Shown piece by piece: positions 5,325-5,359 of a DNA stretch of 5,359 bases. The DNA lies in assembly GCA_003449195.1 (NCBI GenBank), contig DMID01000014.1, forward strand, positions 1 to 5,359. The letters are read 5' to 3'. Position numbers and translations under genes: made by a program. The notes beneath the pieces were generated by a model that had not been told where the DNA came from, made no database searches, and saw only the letters and a list, made by a program, of their open reading frames with translations. Position 1 is the first letter of the stretch; every line of letters starts with the position of its first letter. This stretch comes from Lysobacteraceae bacterium. GTDB taxonomy: Bacteria; Pseudomonadota; Gammaproteobacteria; Xanthomonadales; Xanthomonadaceae.

Positions 5325-5359
5325 TCAGCCGCCGGCCGGCGGCGCGGCCTGCCAGCGGG
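5325..5359 (-). CDS. Possible C-terminal end of a further - strand gene, cut by the window edge
   Basis: A TGA on the - strand (5327-5325) is preceded by an open frame of about ten codons to the window edge, reading RWQAAPPAGG. Such an Ala/Pro/Gly-rich ending is plausible for a protein tail in high-GC DNA. Too little is present to recognise a family, and the frame could be chance. It would lie 45 bases upstream of the DUF486 start codon, on the same strand. Confidence 0.3.
   Translation of the reverse strand, partial: RWQAAPPAGG

Noticed and set aside
1..5359. A new defence, mobile or biosynthetic system
   Set aside because: Every sizeable gene belongs to a known chemotaxis, housekeeping or small membrane protein family, and there are no integrases, transposases, repeats or composition changes to suggest an inserted system.

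Overview
The window looks like ordinary chromosomal DNA from a high-GC gammaproteobacterium, most likely of the Xanthomonadales (Xanthomonadaceae or Rhodanobacteraceae). By eye it is roughly two-thirds G+C. The proteins match the gammaproteobacterial versions of RsmE, NudE, CysQ and MazG, and the two chemotaxis-like genes at the left resemble the end of a type IV pilus (Pil-Chp) chemosensory operon. I see no tRNA or rRNA, insertion sequence, CRISPR array, phage gene or sign of recent transfer. I cannot name the genus.

Layout. (1) Positions 1-1732, + strand: the 3' part of a CheB/ChpB-like gene, then a CheW-like gene (chpC type) 19 bases downstream. (2) Positions 1739-2473, - strand: rsmE, a 16S rRNA m3U1498 methyltransferase, converging on chpC with only 6 bases between the stop codons. 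A perfect 6-bp stem spans both stops. (3) Positions 2474-2642: a divergent intergenic region with a dyad, a possible extended -10 box, a small hairpin and the nudE ribosome binding site. (4) Positions 2643-4842, + strand: nudE, cysQ and mazG, each joined to the next by a 4-base ATGA overlap. (5) Positions 4887-5279, - strand: a small four-helix membrane protein of the DUF486 / DMT family, converging on mazG. (6) Positions 5280-5359: a short gap and possibly the last ten codons of another - strand gene.

How the genes fit together. The first pair probably acts in the signalling array that controls twitching motility. The nudE-cysQ-mazG unit reads as a nucleotide clean-up operon. NudE hydrolyses ADP-ribose-type dinucleotides, CysQ removes 3'-phosphoadenosine 5'-phosphate left by sulfate assimilation, and MazG hydrolyses (d)NTPs to monophosphates. 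RsmE is an independent ribosome-modification gene.

The observation most worth following is that the CheB-like protein keeps the outline of the methylesterase domain but lacks the catalytic serine and histidine and a family loop. It may be a non-enzymatic relative of CheB. I did not find a convincing new biological system here.
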